From NCBI GenBank assembly GCA_903813345.2, contig CAIIXF020000025.1:126001-186160 (forward strand): a stretch of DNA of 60,160 nt. Direction: 5' to 3'. The notes beneath the pieces are model-generated. The model saw only the letters and a program-made list of their open reading frames with translations, had not been told where the DNA came from and ran no database searches. Origin of the DNA: Owenia fusiformis. Its lineage: Eukaryota; Annelida; Polychaeta; Sabellida; Oweniidae. The first letter of the stretch is position 1. The number at the start of each line of letters is the position of its first letter. Positions 22,534-33,858 of this stretch are shown one piece after another. A program made the translations under genes and the position numbers.

Positions 22534-24092
22534 CATTACTTACGTGATTTGGGCATCCATTGAGTATACTCGTAAGTAAGACAAAACAGAGTCTTTTCTG
22601 GTAGTCTCAATTATTATGTCTTTAGCATTTGAAAATGACACATGTATACGAAACTAATTTTCTTCCCTTGGTTTGGCACAAGAATCCAGTTTATGTGATA
22701 AACAATTTGCATTCGCGTGATCTGCAGATTTCCTATATTGAATGGTGTTATTGTAAGCTGATAAAATCAAACTTCACCATTGCATTCTCACTGCAAGAAT
22801 ATTCAGAATTCCCACTTTTGGATGAAAAATTGTAACTAAAAGTTTGTGATCTGTTAATAATATAAATTCTCTACTATATAGATTCATGTGGAACTTCTTC
22901 ACTTCAAAGACCAAAGATAATACTTCCTTCTGAATCTGTGTATAGCCTTTTTCAGCTTTAGTTAAAGTACGTAATGCATTTTCCATAGGTTACTCAGACC
23001 TATTATCCATAATAGTGAAATTACCACCCCAACCTCAACTGGTGATGCGTCACATGTAAGCACAATTCTGCGATTTGGATCACATGGTTCTAAATATGAT
23101 TCTGATGAAATAGCACTTTTTGCATTTTTGAAAGCTAATTGGCACACTTGTGTCCATTTTCACTACATTTTTAGTCAACAAATGGTTAAATGGTTCCAAA
23201 AAATTCACCATTTCAAGGAATGATTTGAATTCTGACACTTTTATAAGTTTTCCTACCTTCAAAATATTCTTGACATTTTTCTTCGAGGGATGTATTCCTG
23301 ATCCATTTAATGTATGTCCGAGAAAAACAACACTCCTTTCACAATTAAACTTCAACTTAATCTGAGCAGGCTTTTAGGGATATTTATTGAGCTTGGACTT
23401 ATACAAATTATCTGTGATTACTGGGACTGAGTCTGCTATGTCAAGTTCAAAAGTCATATTTACATTGTCAATTTTTACAGAAACACTTTATTGAGTTACA
23501 TGTTCTGTTTTGCTATGTGTGTGCACTTTTGACTGCTCACAGTTTCTGTCATTGTATCTTGTAGCCTGAATATGGAATGTGTTGGTCCACAAGTTGATTT
23601 TGTCAGCGGAATTTAGACTGACTTTCGGGTTTTTGAGTTTATTCCAAGCCTCACGCCACTTACTGACATCATTGCAACATGCTTTAATAATATGACCATC
23701 TCCTCTGCAATTATGGCATGCTGATGATCAAAACAACACGTTTGGAAACTGGTTCCCACCACATGTCCAACAAGTATTTTGACTTTCGTGCTTGGATGGC
23801 TTGCACAACAGGTGTTTCCTGATAAGTCACTATTTTGCAAGATAAGCTGACAGATTTTTCTGATTGTGCTATTCTGATGGCCTCACTTAATTGCAGTTTC
23901 TTTTCCTGTGTTAAATGATTTTGAGCCTTCGCATGATTTAACCCTACCATAAATTGCATAGTTTAAAGTTTTCTTAACATTTGTTATTAATTTTATTGGT
24001 TCAGTTTTTATATTACCCTTATCTTTCTGATAGTTAAATAAATTAAAATATGACCACTTAAAGAAAATATCCATCCAATACAAAATATACAT

Positions 24093-25380
24093 TTTACTTT
24101 TTTATTATTATTATTTAATACATGAGAACTATAATAAATATTAAACTGTTCAAAAAATATTTTTTATTTTTACAAGAAGATTAAAGAATAACATTCATGC
24201 AGTCGGTTGTACTAATTCTGCTTTTGGAGTTATACACTTATCCATCATATGTAAAATGACAGGATTTAAAATGTCACTGAAAAATAATTGTCATTGGCAT
24301 AAGTATTTATATAGATGTTTTCAGTGCTCATTTTGCATTCTTTTCTGTTATAAATGTGATTCATTTCACACCATGTTTCAAGTGAACTTTAAATGGCAGT
24401 TCATGTTTTCAGCACCAGGTATGTTGCAGTAGCAGGTAGTCTCAAAGTTCAACAGTCATAAGATGTAATTATTAATCCTTGTGCAGAGAGGCTACAACTA
24501 GCCAGTAATCAGTAGTAGGACAATATGCAGTGATTATTCTAAGGGCAGTTACTATCACTATCTAAGTAATTAGCTTACTCTTCACTACTTAATGTATGGA
24601 AATCTTAAAGGTTTTAATCACTTCGCAATGAATAAATAATAATATTAATAATTATAACATTTTAGTCTTAGAGTATGGTATTGCTATAAACTCTTTGAGT
24701 TTAGCAAAAATAACATTTAATCATAAATGATGGACTTTTTAAGCACATGTAATAATATTAACTTCATTTAGCGTGCCACATGGACAATTTTTGTCTTGGT
24801 AAACACCACTAGCAAAGTACTGCCATTCCTAATTTTTTGTTGTTTTAGTGTCAAGTAAAAGTACTGAGATGTTTGTAAGTTTTTAAATGTGACAGAGTGG
24901 CTGGTGTCACATGATTGCAACTTAGCTTTTTCATCTTCATCTCAGAGTTTTAATGTTATGCTGGCGTTGGTGCTGCTGTCACTTACTCATACCTCTAATC
25001 TTCTGTCATAGATTCTTTTCTAAATTGAAAATAATCAAATTTAGTTGACCTTGCAAAGAACAGGTCCATTTAACAGACTATTGGTCCACTTAGACTTTTT
25101 CTGAAAAACTCATTCTTCCATTTACTTTTAAAACTGATTGAAAGTTGTAGATAAACCTTTGTTCTTGAGATGTGCAATTTCAAAAGGTGACATAAGTTTT
25201 CCATTTCTTTGAAAAATTGGCAGTAAGAACCCCTATCGCAAGGCTGTCTGAATATGGGTACACACTATGTTTACCATCAAAATAATATCAAAACTTATCA
25301 TTATATAGAATTTAATATATGGAACATATGGCATACAAGTATTCGGAGAGGAAAATTGACAAAATCTAGTTATGTATGTA
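24093..25380. other. AT-rich, no recognisable gene
   Basis: The 5' part and LTR of the gypsy remnant would be expected here but were not identified. Only short unassigned frames are present. Confidence 0.4.
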
Positions 25381-26341
25381 CAGGGTGACCCAAAAAATGC
25401 AACCCTCCATTTCTTCAATATTTTTCTTAAATGGAGGTTAAATTGCTCTGAGATTTGTCACACAGGGACTTCATTCAATGTGGGATCCTCTGGCAAAGTT
25501 TTAATAATCATAGTCTTATATTGATATAGTTATGGTTGTTTCAAAATATGCTCCAGATATCGTCAATTTCGCTGAAAACAAACTTGCAATGTTCAAGGAA
25601 AACTGTTCATTACACGGATGCATTTTCCCCATTGGTATGGCTCAAATTTTTGCAGTCATTGCTTGGAGTTCTGCAATTGCGGTAGGGTTATTTTCATACA
25701 CATTATCCTTTACATAACCCCATATATAGAGGTCAGGGGCATTGAGATCAAGACGTTGGGATGACCATGGGTTCTCCATCCTAGGAGAGATAATCTTCTC
25801 ATAGAAATGACTAGTGAGCCAGGCTATGCTATCATAAGAAGTGTGAGGAGTTGCTCCATACTTCTAGAACCACTTTTCTTGTCTATTGAAGCCTGTATGT
25901 CATTCTAGAACTTCCTGGGAACGCCAATATTGTGCTGTGTGTTAACAGTAACAGTGTTGCCATTGTCAACCTCAAACCAAAAGGGGCTGATGATTTCATG
26001 TTTGGAAATTGGCAGCCCAAACTGTGCATTTAACAGAATGAAGGGGCCTTTTAAGCACTTCATCTGGAATTTGTGATCCCAGAAAACATTATTTCTTGAG
26101 TTTACATGTTCAGAAAGAAGTGAATGTGATTCATCCGCAAACCTAACATTGGAAATGGATGACATTTGGAGCATATTTTGGAACGACCATAACTCTATCA
26201 ATATAAGACTATGATTATTGAAACTTTGCCAGAGGATCCCACATTGAATGAAGTCCTTGTGTGCCACATTTCAGAGCAATTAACCTCCATTCAAGAAAAA
26301 TATTGAAGAAATGGAGGGTTGCATTTTTTTGGGTCACCCTG
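25381..26341 (-). mobile_element. Tc1/mariner-type DNA transposon, 961 bp with long TIRs
   Basis: It starts cagggtgacccaaaaaatgc and ends in its reverse complement, with TA on both sides (25379-25380 and 26342-26343). The inverted repeats are about 190 bp long and roughly 90% alike by eye. Between them lies a shortened minus-strand transposase core. The element is too short for a complete transposase, and the long TIRs probably replaced the N-terminal part. Confidence 0.85.
25545..26267 (-). pseudogene. Tc1/mariner-like transposase, truncated
   Basis: Minus strand: SNVRFADESHSLLSEHVNSR (first catalytic Asp in FADES, about 26150), then VFWDHKFQMK, then SKHEIISPFWFEVDNGNTVT (about 25960). A different frame then reads GRSMEQLLTLLM, and another reads PLTSIYGVM-RIMCMKI, equivalent to the DxxxWGxxKDxVY region. 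The enzyme would cut and join transposon ends at TA. The N-terminal helix-turn-helix is absent: the apparent start region is antisense to the TIR. At least two frameshifts make it nonfunctional. Confidence 0.7.
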
Positions 26342-26343
26342 TA

Positions 26344-27775
26344 GTTTACTTATGCAAATCTAGAAAACATTGTCATTTTTCATTCACTTTTTATCAAGTT
26401 TTAGCATGGTGCTCATTCCCTTTCATTGAAAAGTTAACCGTCAGCCCACACTCCCACAAAAAATATATTGAAACTGTATATTGCAGAGACTGTAAAGTAG
26501 CTTCTCTGCAAATTTCATTTTTTGGAAGTGAGGGCTCACCACTAAAACTTAACTTTTGTGATGAAAATAAGCCTGACTGGTTTATGTTTTCAATACGGCT
26601 GCTAACTTGGGCATACATGTACACTACATAACTGCATGTACAGATTAGGCCATCCAAAATTAATTATATGCTGGCATTCTGATGAATAGCCTTATATTAA
26701 AAACTACAAAACCTTCATTTATTAAAAGGGTTTTATATATTATTTAGTGAAAATGCAATAACACATTGTGGCAAAGCAAGTAACACACCTCTCAAGTTCA
26801 GATGACCTTGTTAATGAAGTTTATATACATGTAGTTTTTAATCAATCTTGAAACTTATTTAACTATAATATAATCCAAGATCACAATTCCCTTTGTCATT
26901 TATATATATTACAAGTAGAGAGTACATGGGAACATTTTGTTTTTTCTGAAAATATAGAATTTATTGACATTAATTATAAAAAATCTTTGAATGGCCTAAG
27001 TGTTTCTAAATAGGGAATAAGTAGAAATTATTTTAGGCAATCTTTTGAGTGTCTTGCCATTTATACATGATGCTGCCTTATATTTCATGATATATATTGA
27101 AAGAGGATATCTCTGAATTATTTGTGTCTTAAATATGGGAACTGCAAATTGGCAAATAACTTTAAAATTAAGTGTACATTCAAACATTTAATTTTAAATG
27201 CCAAATAAAATGCCAAATGCCAACGGGCATTTAGTATAAGTGACCCTATAACTATTTAGAATATGGCAAACATGTTTAGAAAACTGGTAAGAAGCAATTG
27301 AAATAAGAAAATCCATTCTTTTGAAGTGCCCTTGTGTGCATTTAATTGCAGTCATTTTATCCTAATTACCCATGGGCATTTAAAATAATAATCACATCCC
27401 AACTCTTAAAACATGCTTAGGATACTGTTAAAGTCTCTAAAGGCAACAACAACATTCATTTTTGAAACAAGAAAGTTTAGTCCTTCTAAAATGCCCATAT
27501 TGGTATTTATTCTCAAGATTTTTAGGTAATTGCCCGTGATAATTCATTAAAAATATTTTTATTTCCATTCACATGTCTTATTATCAGTCACAATCAAAAT
27601 AAAGCCAATTGCTTTCATTTCTTTGATTAGAAACAGTAAAATTTTGACAAAAATAGCAACTCTCAAAGTTGACCTTTAAACCACCCTAGTGTCAAGGTCA
27701 AAACTCTCAGAAATCACATTTTAAGTAATGAGTCATACTTCCTCTTCAATTCCATGTTAATATTTCCTTTATTTG
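26344..27775. other. AT-rich, no recognisable gene
   Basis: Short unassigned frames on both strands. Repeated aaatgcccat/gggcattta motifs (27200-27500) form weak inverted pairs. Nothing further supported. Confidence 0.4.
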
Positions 27776-27850
27776 TAGGGGGGGGGGCTAAAAGAGCGGT
27801 TTACCGCCACCTGTCCTTTTACTTTTTAGACCTCAGTAGGTCTTTTGTGA

Positions 27851-28105
27851 TTAAATGGTTATTTCAGGTTGGCAGGACAATATGTGTTCTGACAGAGTTG
27901 AAGTGAGTCTATTTACCCCATGCCTTGTTCTACACATTTGTCTATCCAGATTATTGAAAACTTTATGAACAGCTTCAACACCCCGTTTTCTACCATGGCC
28001 CATGTCACATTTGTAAGTTTTTATCCATGGGATAATATGGTCTTCTAACAAATACTGTTTCAGTATAACTTTCATGTCGGGGAACTCTTTTCTATATATG
28101 ATCAA
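27851..28105 (-). CDS. Unrecognised 84-residue ORF, possible terminal exon
   Basis: The minus-strand open frame runs through YRKEFPDMKVILKQYLLEDH, WIKTYKCDMGHGRKRGVEAV and NNLDRQMCRTRHGVNRLTST. The composition is balanced, unlike AT-driven noise, with Cys, Trp and many basic residues. Just upstream (about 28098) is an acceptor-like atatatag. It could be a host exon or a transposon-derived piece; I cannot place it in a family. It stops shortly before a G9 run (27778) and a gacctcagtaggtc palindrome. Confidence 0.35.
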   Translation of the reverse strand: MIIYRKEFPDMKVILKQYLLEDHIIPWIKTYKCDMGHGRKRGVEAVHKVFNNLDRQMCRTRHGVNRLTSTLSEHILSCQPEITI

Positions 28106-28324
28106 TTGTCAATACTTTTTTTTAATCATTTATTTCATAAATTAAGTTTATGGTAAGTAATACATGTTATACCACCTAGGTTTGAACATAAACATTGTTG
28201 GCAGCAGGTTATAAAAAGGTACATAATATCAGATATGAAATTTAATGATGTTACACCATATCTAAAGAATCAGAAATATATGAGTGGACATTTAATAGTG
28301 AAAAATACATACATGGATAAAGGG

Positions 28325-29497
28325 CTAAGCAAGGGCTATCATTTCCATAATTTTGGTGATGAACTTTGCAGTTAGACGAAAACTGTAAAGTAAGAACTTT
28401 ATCTTACCTTGTTGGTTAAGCTTTAGGTAAATTTCAATCAACTGCAAATGTGAAAACTTTGCAATCAAATCTATCCTTTCATTTTCATTTAGGTTGCAGT
28501 GATGGAAGACATGTTTAGTTGTTTGAGAATTGCCACATTTACATATATCATTTTCAACACCACTAAAGTTATGAGCATATTTATGTGCTTTAAAAAAGAG
28601 ATTTGCTCTCAGCTGGTTGAGTGGAATTCCAAGACTCCCTATCTAAATTAAAGGCTTGGCTATTGGTGCTGATTGTCGGTCTTGTTTCAAAAAGCTTTTT
28701 GACATGTGTTTTAAAGGTTGAGATTGTGTTCAAATTACGTACATCAATATGTAGACTATTCCTGATGTCAATAAAACTAAAAGTACAGGATCCTCTAAAT
28801 TTAGTGGAAATATTTGCAGGGATATGAAAATCTGGTACATTTCTAAGTTGCATGGGAATTTGTTGCACGGAGTAATTTTGGAAAATATCATTAACATACG
28901 CTGGCATGGGACCTTTTGACAGTTTGAACATAAAAGCAGCAATGTGAGACTTTAGTTGGTTGATGAAGTTTTGCCAATTTAATAGTTTGAGCACTGAATC
29001 AGTATTTGATCTGTAGATCGCTTGGTATTGATGTCTTTCAAGTTTATCAGGAGTAGTTTTTTTTACCACTGTGATAGATAATATCATAAAAATCAAGATG
29101 GGGTCTAATAAAGGAATCAAATATTGTTGCAAGGTGCTTGCTCTTTAATTTTCTGGTCAATGCTCTGAGCGGACAAATCACTTTTTGAAGTTAACTCTAA
29201 AGATTATTTATATGGACATCGAAGTTAGGAAGTTCATCTAGTATCATACCTAAATGCTTATGACATTCAACTTTTGGTATGGTTTCACCACCCAGGAGTA
29301 GGTCAGGAATATTTGGGAGATCAGTTCTTGATTTTCTAAAAATTTGATCGGCGCTTTTTGAGGCTTTGAAATTCATTTCCAGTCTCTAGACCATAATGAT
29401 ATGGAATTTAGATCGTCTTGTAGGAGTTGTGACAAATTTGGATTTGTTTTAGAAAATGAATGGTACAGGGAGGTACCATTTCCATAGAGAAAGCAAA
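28325..29497 (-). mobile_element. LINE (CR1/jockey-like) 3' half, with C-terminal Cys/His motif
   Basis: From 29497 leftward: SKTNPNLSQLLQDDLNSISL, LPNIPDLLLGGETIPKVECH followed by KHLGMILDELPNFDVHI (thumb), then IYRSNTDSVLKLLNWQNF, SKGPMPAYVNDIFQNYS and STFKTHVKKLF, then (after one frame change near 28650) ICKCGNSQTTKHVFHHC, a C-x-C...H...C terminal motif, and a TAG at 28325. This is the order of the RT thumb to the C-terminus of a non-LTR element. It is cut off at its 5' side by the 24 bp minisatellite, just where the FADD box should be; the remaining residues read YGNGTSLYH. Confidence 0.85.
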
Positions 29498-29504
29498 GAA
29501 TTCC

Positions 29505-30115
29505 GTCCATCTGTTCGTGCGTCCATCCGTCCGTCTGTTCGTGCGTCCATCCGTCCGTCTGTTCGTGCGTCCGTCCGTCTGTTCGTGCGTCCATCCGTCC
29601 GTCTGTTCGTGCGTCCATCCGTCCGTCTGTTCGTGCGTCCATCCGTCCGTCTGTTCGTGCGTCCATCCGTCCGTCTGTTCGTGCGTCCATCCGTCCGTCT
29701 GTTCGTGCGTCCATCCGTCCGTCTGTTCGTGCGTCCATCCGTCCGTCTGTTCGTGCGTCCATCCGTCCGTCTGTTCGTGCGTCCATCCGTCCGTCTGTTC
29801 GTGCGTCCGTCCGTCCGTTCGTGCGTCCGTCTGTTCGTGCGTCTGTCTGTTCCTGCGTCCATCCGTCCGTCTGTTCCTGCGTCCATCCGTCCGTCTGTTC
29901 GTGCGTCCATCCGTCCGTCTGTTCGTGCGTCCATCCATCCGTTTGTGCGTCCATCCATCCGTTTGTGCGTCCATCCGTCCGTCTGTCTGTTCGTGCATGT
30001 GTCTGTCTGTTAGTATATGCATCCGTCTGTTCGTGCGGGTGTCCGTCTGTTCGTGCGGGTGTCCGTCTGTTCGTGCGGGTGTCCGTCCATTCGTGCGTGT
30101 GTCCGTCCATCTGTC
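29505..30115. repeat. 24 bp minisatellite, about 25 units
   Basis: Period 24, built from gtccatccgtcc and gtctgttcgtgc halves with variants (ttcctgc, catccatccgt). Because 24 is a multiple of three and the unit lacks stops in most frames, long spurious frames appear on both strands. It adjoins the truncated LINE. Confidence 0.95.
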
Positions 30116-30690
30116 AACAATAGTGGCATGTTTTAAAACCTCTATAGATAGGATTCCCATTTTAAGTTATTTTGTTCAACATCAATACAGAAAACTCCCC
30201 TCCAACTCCTGGTTCAAAAGTTATTTTCAAGATGGCCCCCATTTTTGTCTCGTGAAATTCATTTTTGAGCCATTTCCTAGCTTTACGAATAATGTCAGGT
30301 GTCCTGCATTGTTAAAATCCATGTCAATGTGAAGAGTAGTTATATGAAATAATTTTGTTACAGAAAATCAGCAAAAAATTATATCCGTTTTTTTATTTTC
30401 AGCCATTTTAGTTATAACATTGATTTGTCCAACTGACTCAGAAAAACACTTTTCCGTCAACAATAGTGGCACGTTTTAAAACCTTTGTCGATAGGATTCC
30501 TGTTTTAAGTTATTTTTTTTCAACATCAATACAAAAACTCCCGATTTTTTGAAACAAAATTATTTCATACAAAGGCTTTTTACAATGTAGGATACCTGAA
30601 ATAATTTGTAAAGCTAGGAAATGGGCCAAAAGTGAATTTTGCGAAACAAAAATGGCGGTTATTTTTTTGAAAATAGGCGAGCTTTTGAAC
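30114..30690. repeat. Direct and inverted repeats around caacaatagtggcacgtttt
   Basis: The sequence caacaatagtggca(t/c)gtttt occurs at 30114 and 30458 (direct repeat, extended to about 90 bp). The stretch 30225-30325 (ending cctgcattg) is loosely the reverse complement of 30585-30690 (caatgtaggatacctga...), giving an imperfect foldback. No coding. Confidence 0.6.
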
Positions 30691-30808
30691 TAAGAGTCAT
30701 AGGAAACAGAGTGTATTTTTCAATAAAATTAAAAAATAATGTGATGTGATTCAAATATCATGCAAGTTGTGTAGGCTTACACCATGGAACTAATCATTTC
30801 TTGGGCTG

Positions 30809-30819
30809 GGTTCGATTCC
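30809..30819 (+). other. tRNA-like B-box (possible SINE scrap)
   Basis: The sequence ggttcgattcc, framed by ctggg and cccag, is a good RNA polymerase III B-box and T-arm. No matching acceptor stem or A-box was found, so this is not a tRNA gene. It may be a relic of a tRNA-derived SINE. Confidence 0.3.
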
Positions 30820-31342
30820 CAGATGACTTGATATAGTATTCACATTTCACATTTATTTTGACTTTTTATACAAGTAGTATATCATTAGTTTCATCTATTA
30901 GTTTTATTTAAGAAATGTTAAGAAATTACACAATTCTCTAATTTAATTGAAAATGAAGAAGTAATATGCAATTGGGAGTGGGGCCTTGCTATTTTAATGA
31001 ATTTTAAATCTTTCAGCAAGGAAAATAGATATCATCTGAACAAAGCCTGGATGACAAAACAAAACTCGGATGTTATATTTTCGAAAAGACCATGGAAGGT
31101 ATCCCAACAGATTTTTGCAGGTAGTTTCTGGCTGTAAAAAATAAATGCAAATGGAAGGCCAATGTATAATCTTCAAGAAAAGTTCAAAAATTGGTTTCAA
31201 GAACAATTGCATTTTCTTATAATTTGTGTTTAATTCACCCATCAACAAGCTTTTACATTCATCATTTTCATCATCGTCCCTATATTTATTTTCATGCCAA
31301 GTTACACTTTACTTAAAAATATGTTTCATTACGTAAAATAAA

Positions 31343-31408
31343 TAAGTGATTCCTCCCAGATTAGGATTATGAATCCAACATAATCCTAATAAGGGAGGAA
31401 TCACTTAT
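31343..31408. repeat. Near-perfect hairpin, about 28 bp stem
   Basis: The arm ataagtgattcctccc then attaggatta pairs with taatcctaat then gggaggaatcacttat across an ~11 nt loop (with a 2-3 nt mismatch in the stem). Confidence 0.85.
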
Positions 31409-31560
31409 GTATCATCATCAAGTTCTCATGAGTTGAAATCTGACCTTAGTTTCGACCTTTGACCTTCAATGACCTTCAAATTGTCAAAAATGCTTACAGG
31501 GCCTCCTTAAGATTGCTTGCAATCTTTACATTCTAGTTATAACATAAGAATTTAACACAT

Positions 31561-31737
31561 GATCGTGCTTTGGATTTATACCTTATTTATGGTGACACTC
31601 ATATGGACAGATTCTTTACCTATTAATTCCCTAGAACAATAGCTAAATGGAACACTCTACCTGGTGACCTCCTAGATTGTGACACTCTGAGTAGTTTTAA
31701 ATCATCATACTATGGCTATGTCAATAACTGCAATTAA
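31561..31737 (+). pseudogene. LINE ORF2 C-terminal scrap
   Basis: The plus frame reads FPRTIAKWNTLPGDLLD and SSFKSSYYGYVNN before TAA, with one internal TAA just before FPRT. The SFFPRTIxxWNxLP...SFK pattern is the common end of CR1/jockey-type LINE proteins. Confidence 0.55.
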
Positions 31738-31739
31738 AT

Positions 31740-33230
31740 AGGTGTGTTTTTAATATAGGTCTATTTTTACCCACAACACTCAACTCATCATATGTCCATG
31801 TTTTAATGTAAATTGTCCCCTGTGCACAGCAACAAGCCTGCACTACTGGTAAAGAGGAGTGATGTCAATGCAGTAGACTGAATGGACTTCCTAGGGGGGT
31901 ACATGGGCCAACCACAGAGTTCCTTTCAACTTTAAAGGAGTTCTAAACCATAGATTTATTTTTAGATGTTAAGGTTTTCAATTATATTCTATTCAAATTC
32001 TATAACTGTTAAATTATATATTTGCTTTATATGATTAGACTTTTGCAGATTATTGACATATAGAAAAATGCTGGTGCAGTATGATCAACTCTGCTTTGGG
32101 TAACTTCTTGTCACATCTGCTTCAGTTTAATCCCTGAAAGTAGGAGGAGTGAGACTGCTGATGAAGCATATCAGTAGCCAGCACTGTTACAGCATCTATG
32201 ATGTTTTTAACTACCACATATTGTTTAGCATACTATATATTCTAATTTCAGGTATTTCCAAATGCATTATTTGTTTGAATTGTATGCTATAGTCTTGTTA
32301 CATTAGAAAGTGAGCAATTCTGTCAGTGTTACACACATTTTTGCTTTAAAATCACTAGCCTGTCTTCTCAATGAAGACATAGATTCATAAAGAAATTAGT
32401 CACATTATGTGAGAAAACCACAAGTTAAAAGAGCTTAAATAAGTAGCAATTGACTGAATATTTTTTTTAGATTAGTTAATGACATTGGCTTGTTATATTA
32501 TCCCTTTTCCATTGTTAACTCCACTTTCTACATTTATGGTCATTTATGTCAATTTCAAGATAAAGAAAGTTAAAATATAAACATGATCTTTAGAGTAGTG
32601 AATATTATTCCACGTTGTTGAATGAATTGTCTGTTTAAACTTAATTAAATAACACTAAATGCAAATTTAGTACCTATTTATGGTATTTTTGGTATATAAT
32701 TGCGATTACTATGAAGTATGATGGAATGATCACCAAAATAGATATGTGGGTATGAAGAAGGACATATCTTAGGTTAAAGTCAAGTTATGTTAGTTTGTAA
32801 AATATAGAATATTTTTACATTTTTGCTCCATTCTAACGGATGTCATATTCCATGTTCTTACAAAATAAATCCAAATGGTGTGAAAATACAGGTGCAGAAC
32901 AATCTCTACTGTTAAGACTTGAGTACCATGACAATGACCCCAGAGTCAGAGTTGAATATTATAATAAGAAAAATGATTGTTAATGTGCTTTTGTTGTAAG
33001 ATGGAGTCAGAAGCAACTTAATGTGTGGGAATAAAAAGAAACAATGTTTTAGTATCAAAAAATCTATTTGAAGATCAAATGTAGGTGAAATTTCAGTTTA
33101 CAAATGTTAAGATATAATGTGGGGAGAATTTTAGTCAAATAAATCCATCTTACCAATCCTTCATCCATGCTGTTTCAAGATTTTCTCTAGCAAGTTAATT
33201 TCTGGCTCAAGTTCTAGTAGCATGTGCTTC
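31740..33230. other. AT-rich, no recognisable gene
   Basis: No domain-like frames, clear repeats or promoter signals were found. Confidence 0.4.
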
Positions 33231-33399
33231 TTAAGGTCATGGTGCATGATGGGAAATTTTCGGTAGTTTAGAAAATACAACACCAAGAAAATGCATGATG
33301 GGGCTCCCAGAGGGTATACACATTTTTCATCAAGTGCTTTTTTCGTAGTTTATGCATGTAGACACATTTACCCTATGGGAGTAGAAGTTCTGCTCGATA

Positions 33400-33845
33400 G
33401 CCAATTTTCAAAATGGCCACTCATTTCAAAATGGTGGCCATTTTAGTGACGATTTTACAGTCATTTAGGTACAGTATATAAAACTGTAATAGCAATGAGT
33501 TTTAAAAGTAAAAAAGTTATATAGCACATTAATTAAGCTAGACATGTAGATATTTAAGAAACACATGGCAGCCATCTTGAAAAATGGCGGCTTTTACACA
33601 CGATTTGTTCATATTTAATTTGTGACTACTTATTAGCATGGCACACTGTTTTATGATATTTTGGCAAGAAGGCGGCCATTTTGAAAATGGCCACCATGCT
33701 TTTACACACTATTTTACAATTTTTGCTGTAGTAGTGGAGCGATTTGTTCATATTTGCTATGTGACTACTTATTAGCATGGCACATTTTCTATTATGACAT
33801 TTTGGCTATTAAGGCGGCCATTTTCAAAATGGCCGCCATTTAACG
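33400..33845. repeat. Cluster of CCATTTT/AAAATGG palindromes
   Basis: Repeated ggccattttgaaaatggcc-like palindromes at about 33412-33440, 33672-33690 and 33813-33837 (arms ggcggccatttt and aaaatggccgcc around one C). A ~140 bp unit with agcgatttgttcatattt repeats in tandem. The half-site aaaatggcggc fits the YY1 consensus; whether it is bound is unknown. Confidence 0.75.
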
Positions 33846-33858
33846 TGAGTTATTTTAG

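Larger units (their letters stand above)
20868..24092 (-). mobile_element. Ty3/gypsy LTR-retrotransposon remnant with nested insertion
   Basis: Minus-strand pieces in gypsy order: gag (24092-23613) with QFMVGLNHAKAQNHLT and a Cys-rich knuckle region; protease-like FELDIADSV (about 23440; the usual D-T-G is altered); then directly the RT thumb with VVFLGHTLNGSGIHPSKKN (23330), so the RT catalytic core is deleted; RNase H with RRIVLTCDASPVEVGVVIS (23070) and FILLTDHKLLV (22860); integrase finger SYLWWLGVDARIEQIVSECN (21110) and DAYSKWIEAVQMNATTS (20900). A ~1.15 kb composite repeat (21377-22533) interrupts it between RNase H and integrase. Defective. Confidence 0.8.

Noticed and set aside
29373-30332. 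Long open frames of 100-290 codons on both strands
   Set aside because: They are phantom frames created by the 24 bp minisatellite, whose length is a multiple of three and which lacks stops; the translations are pure repeats.
30755-30830. tRNA gene
   Set aside because: Only the T-arm/B-box is recognisable; no acceptor pairing or anticodon arm could be built.
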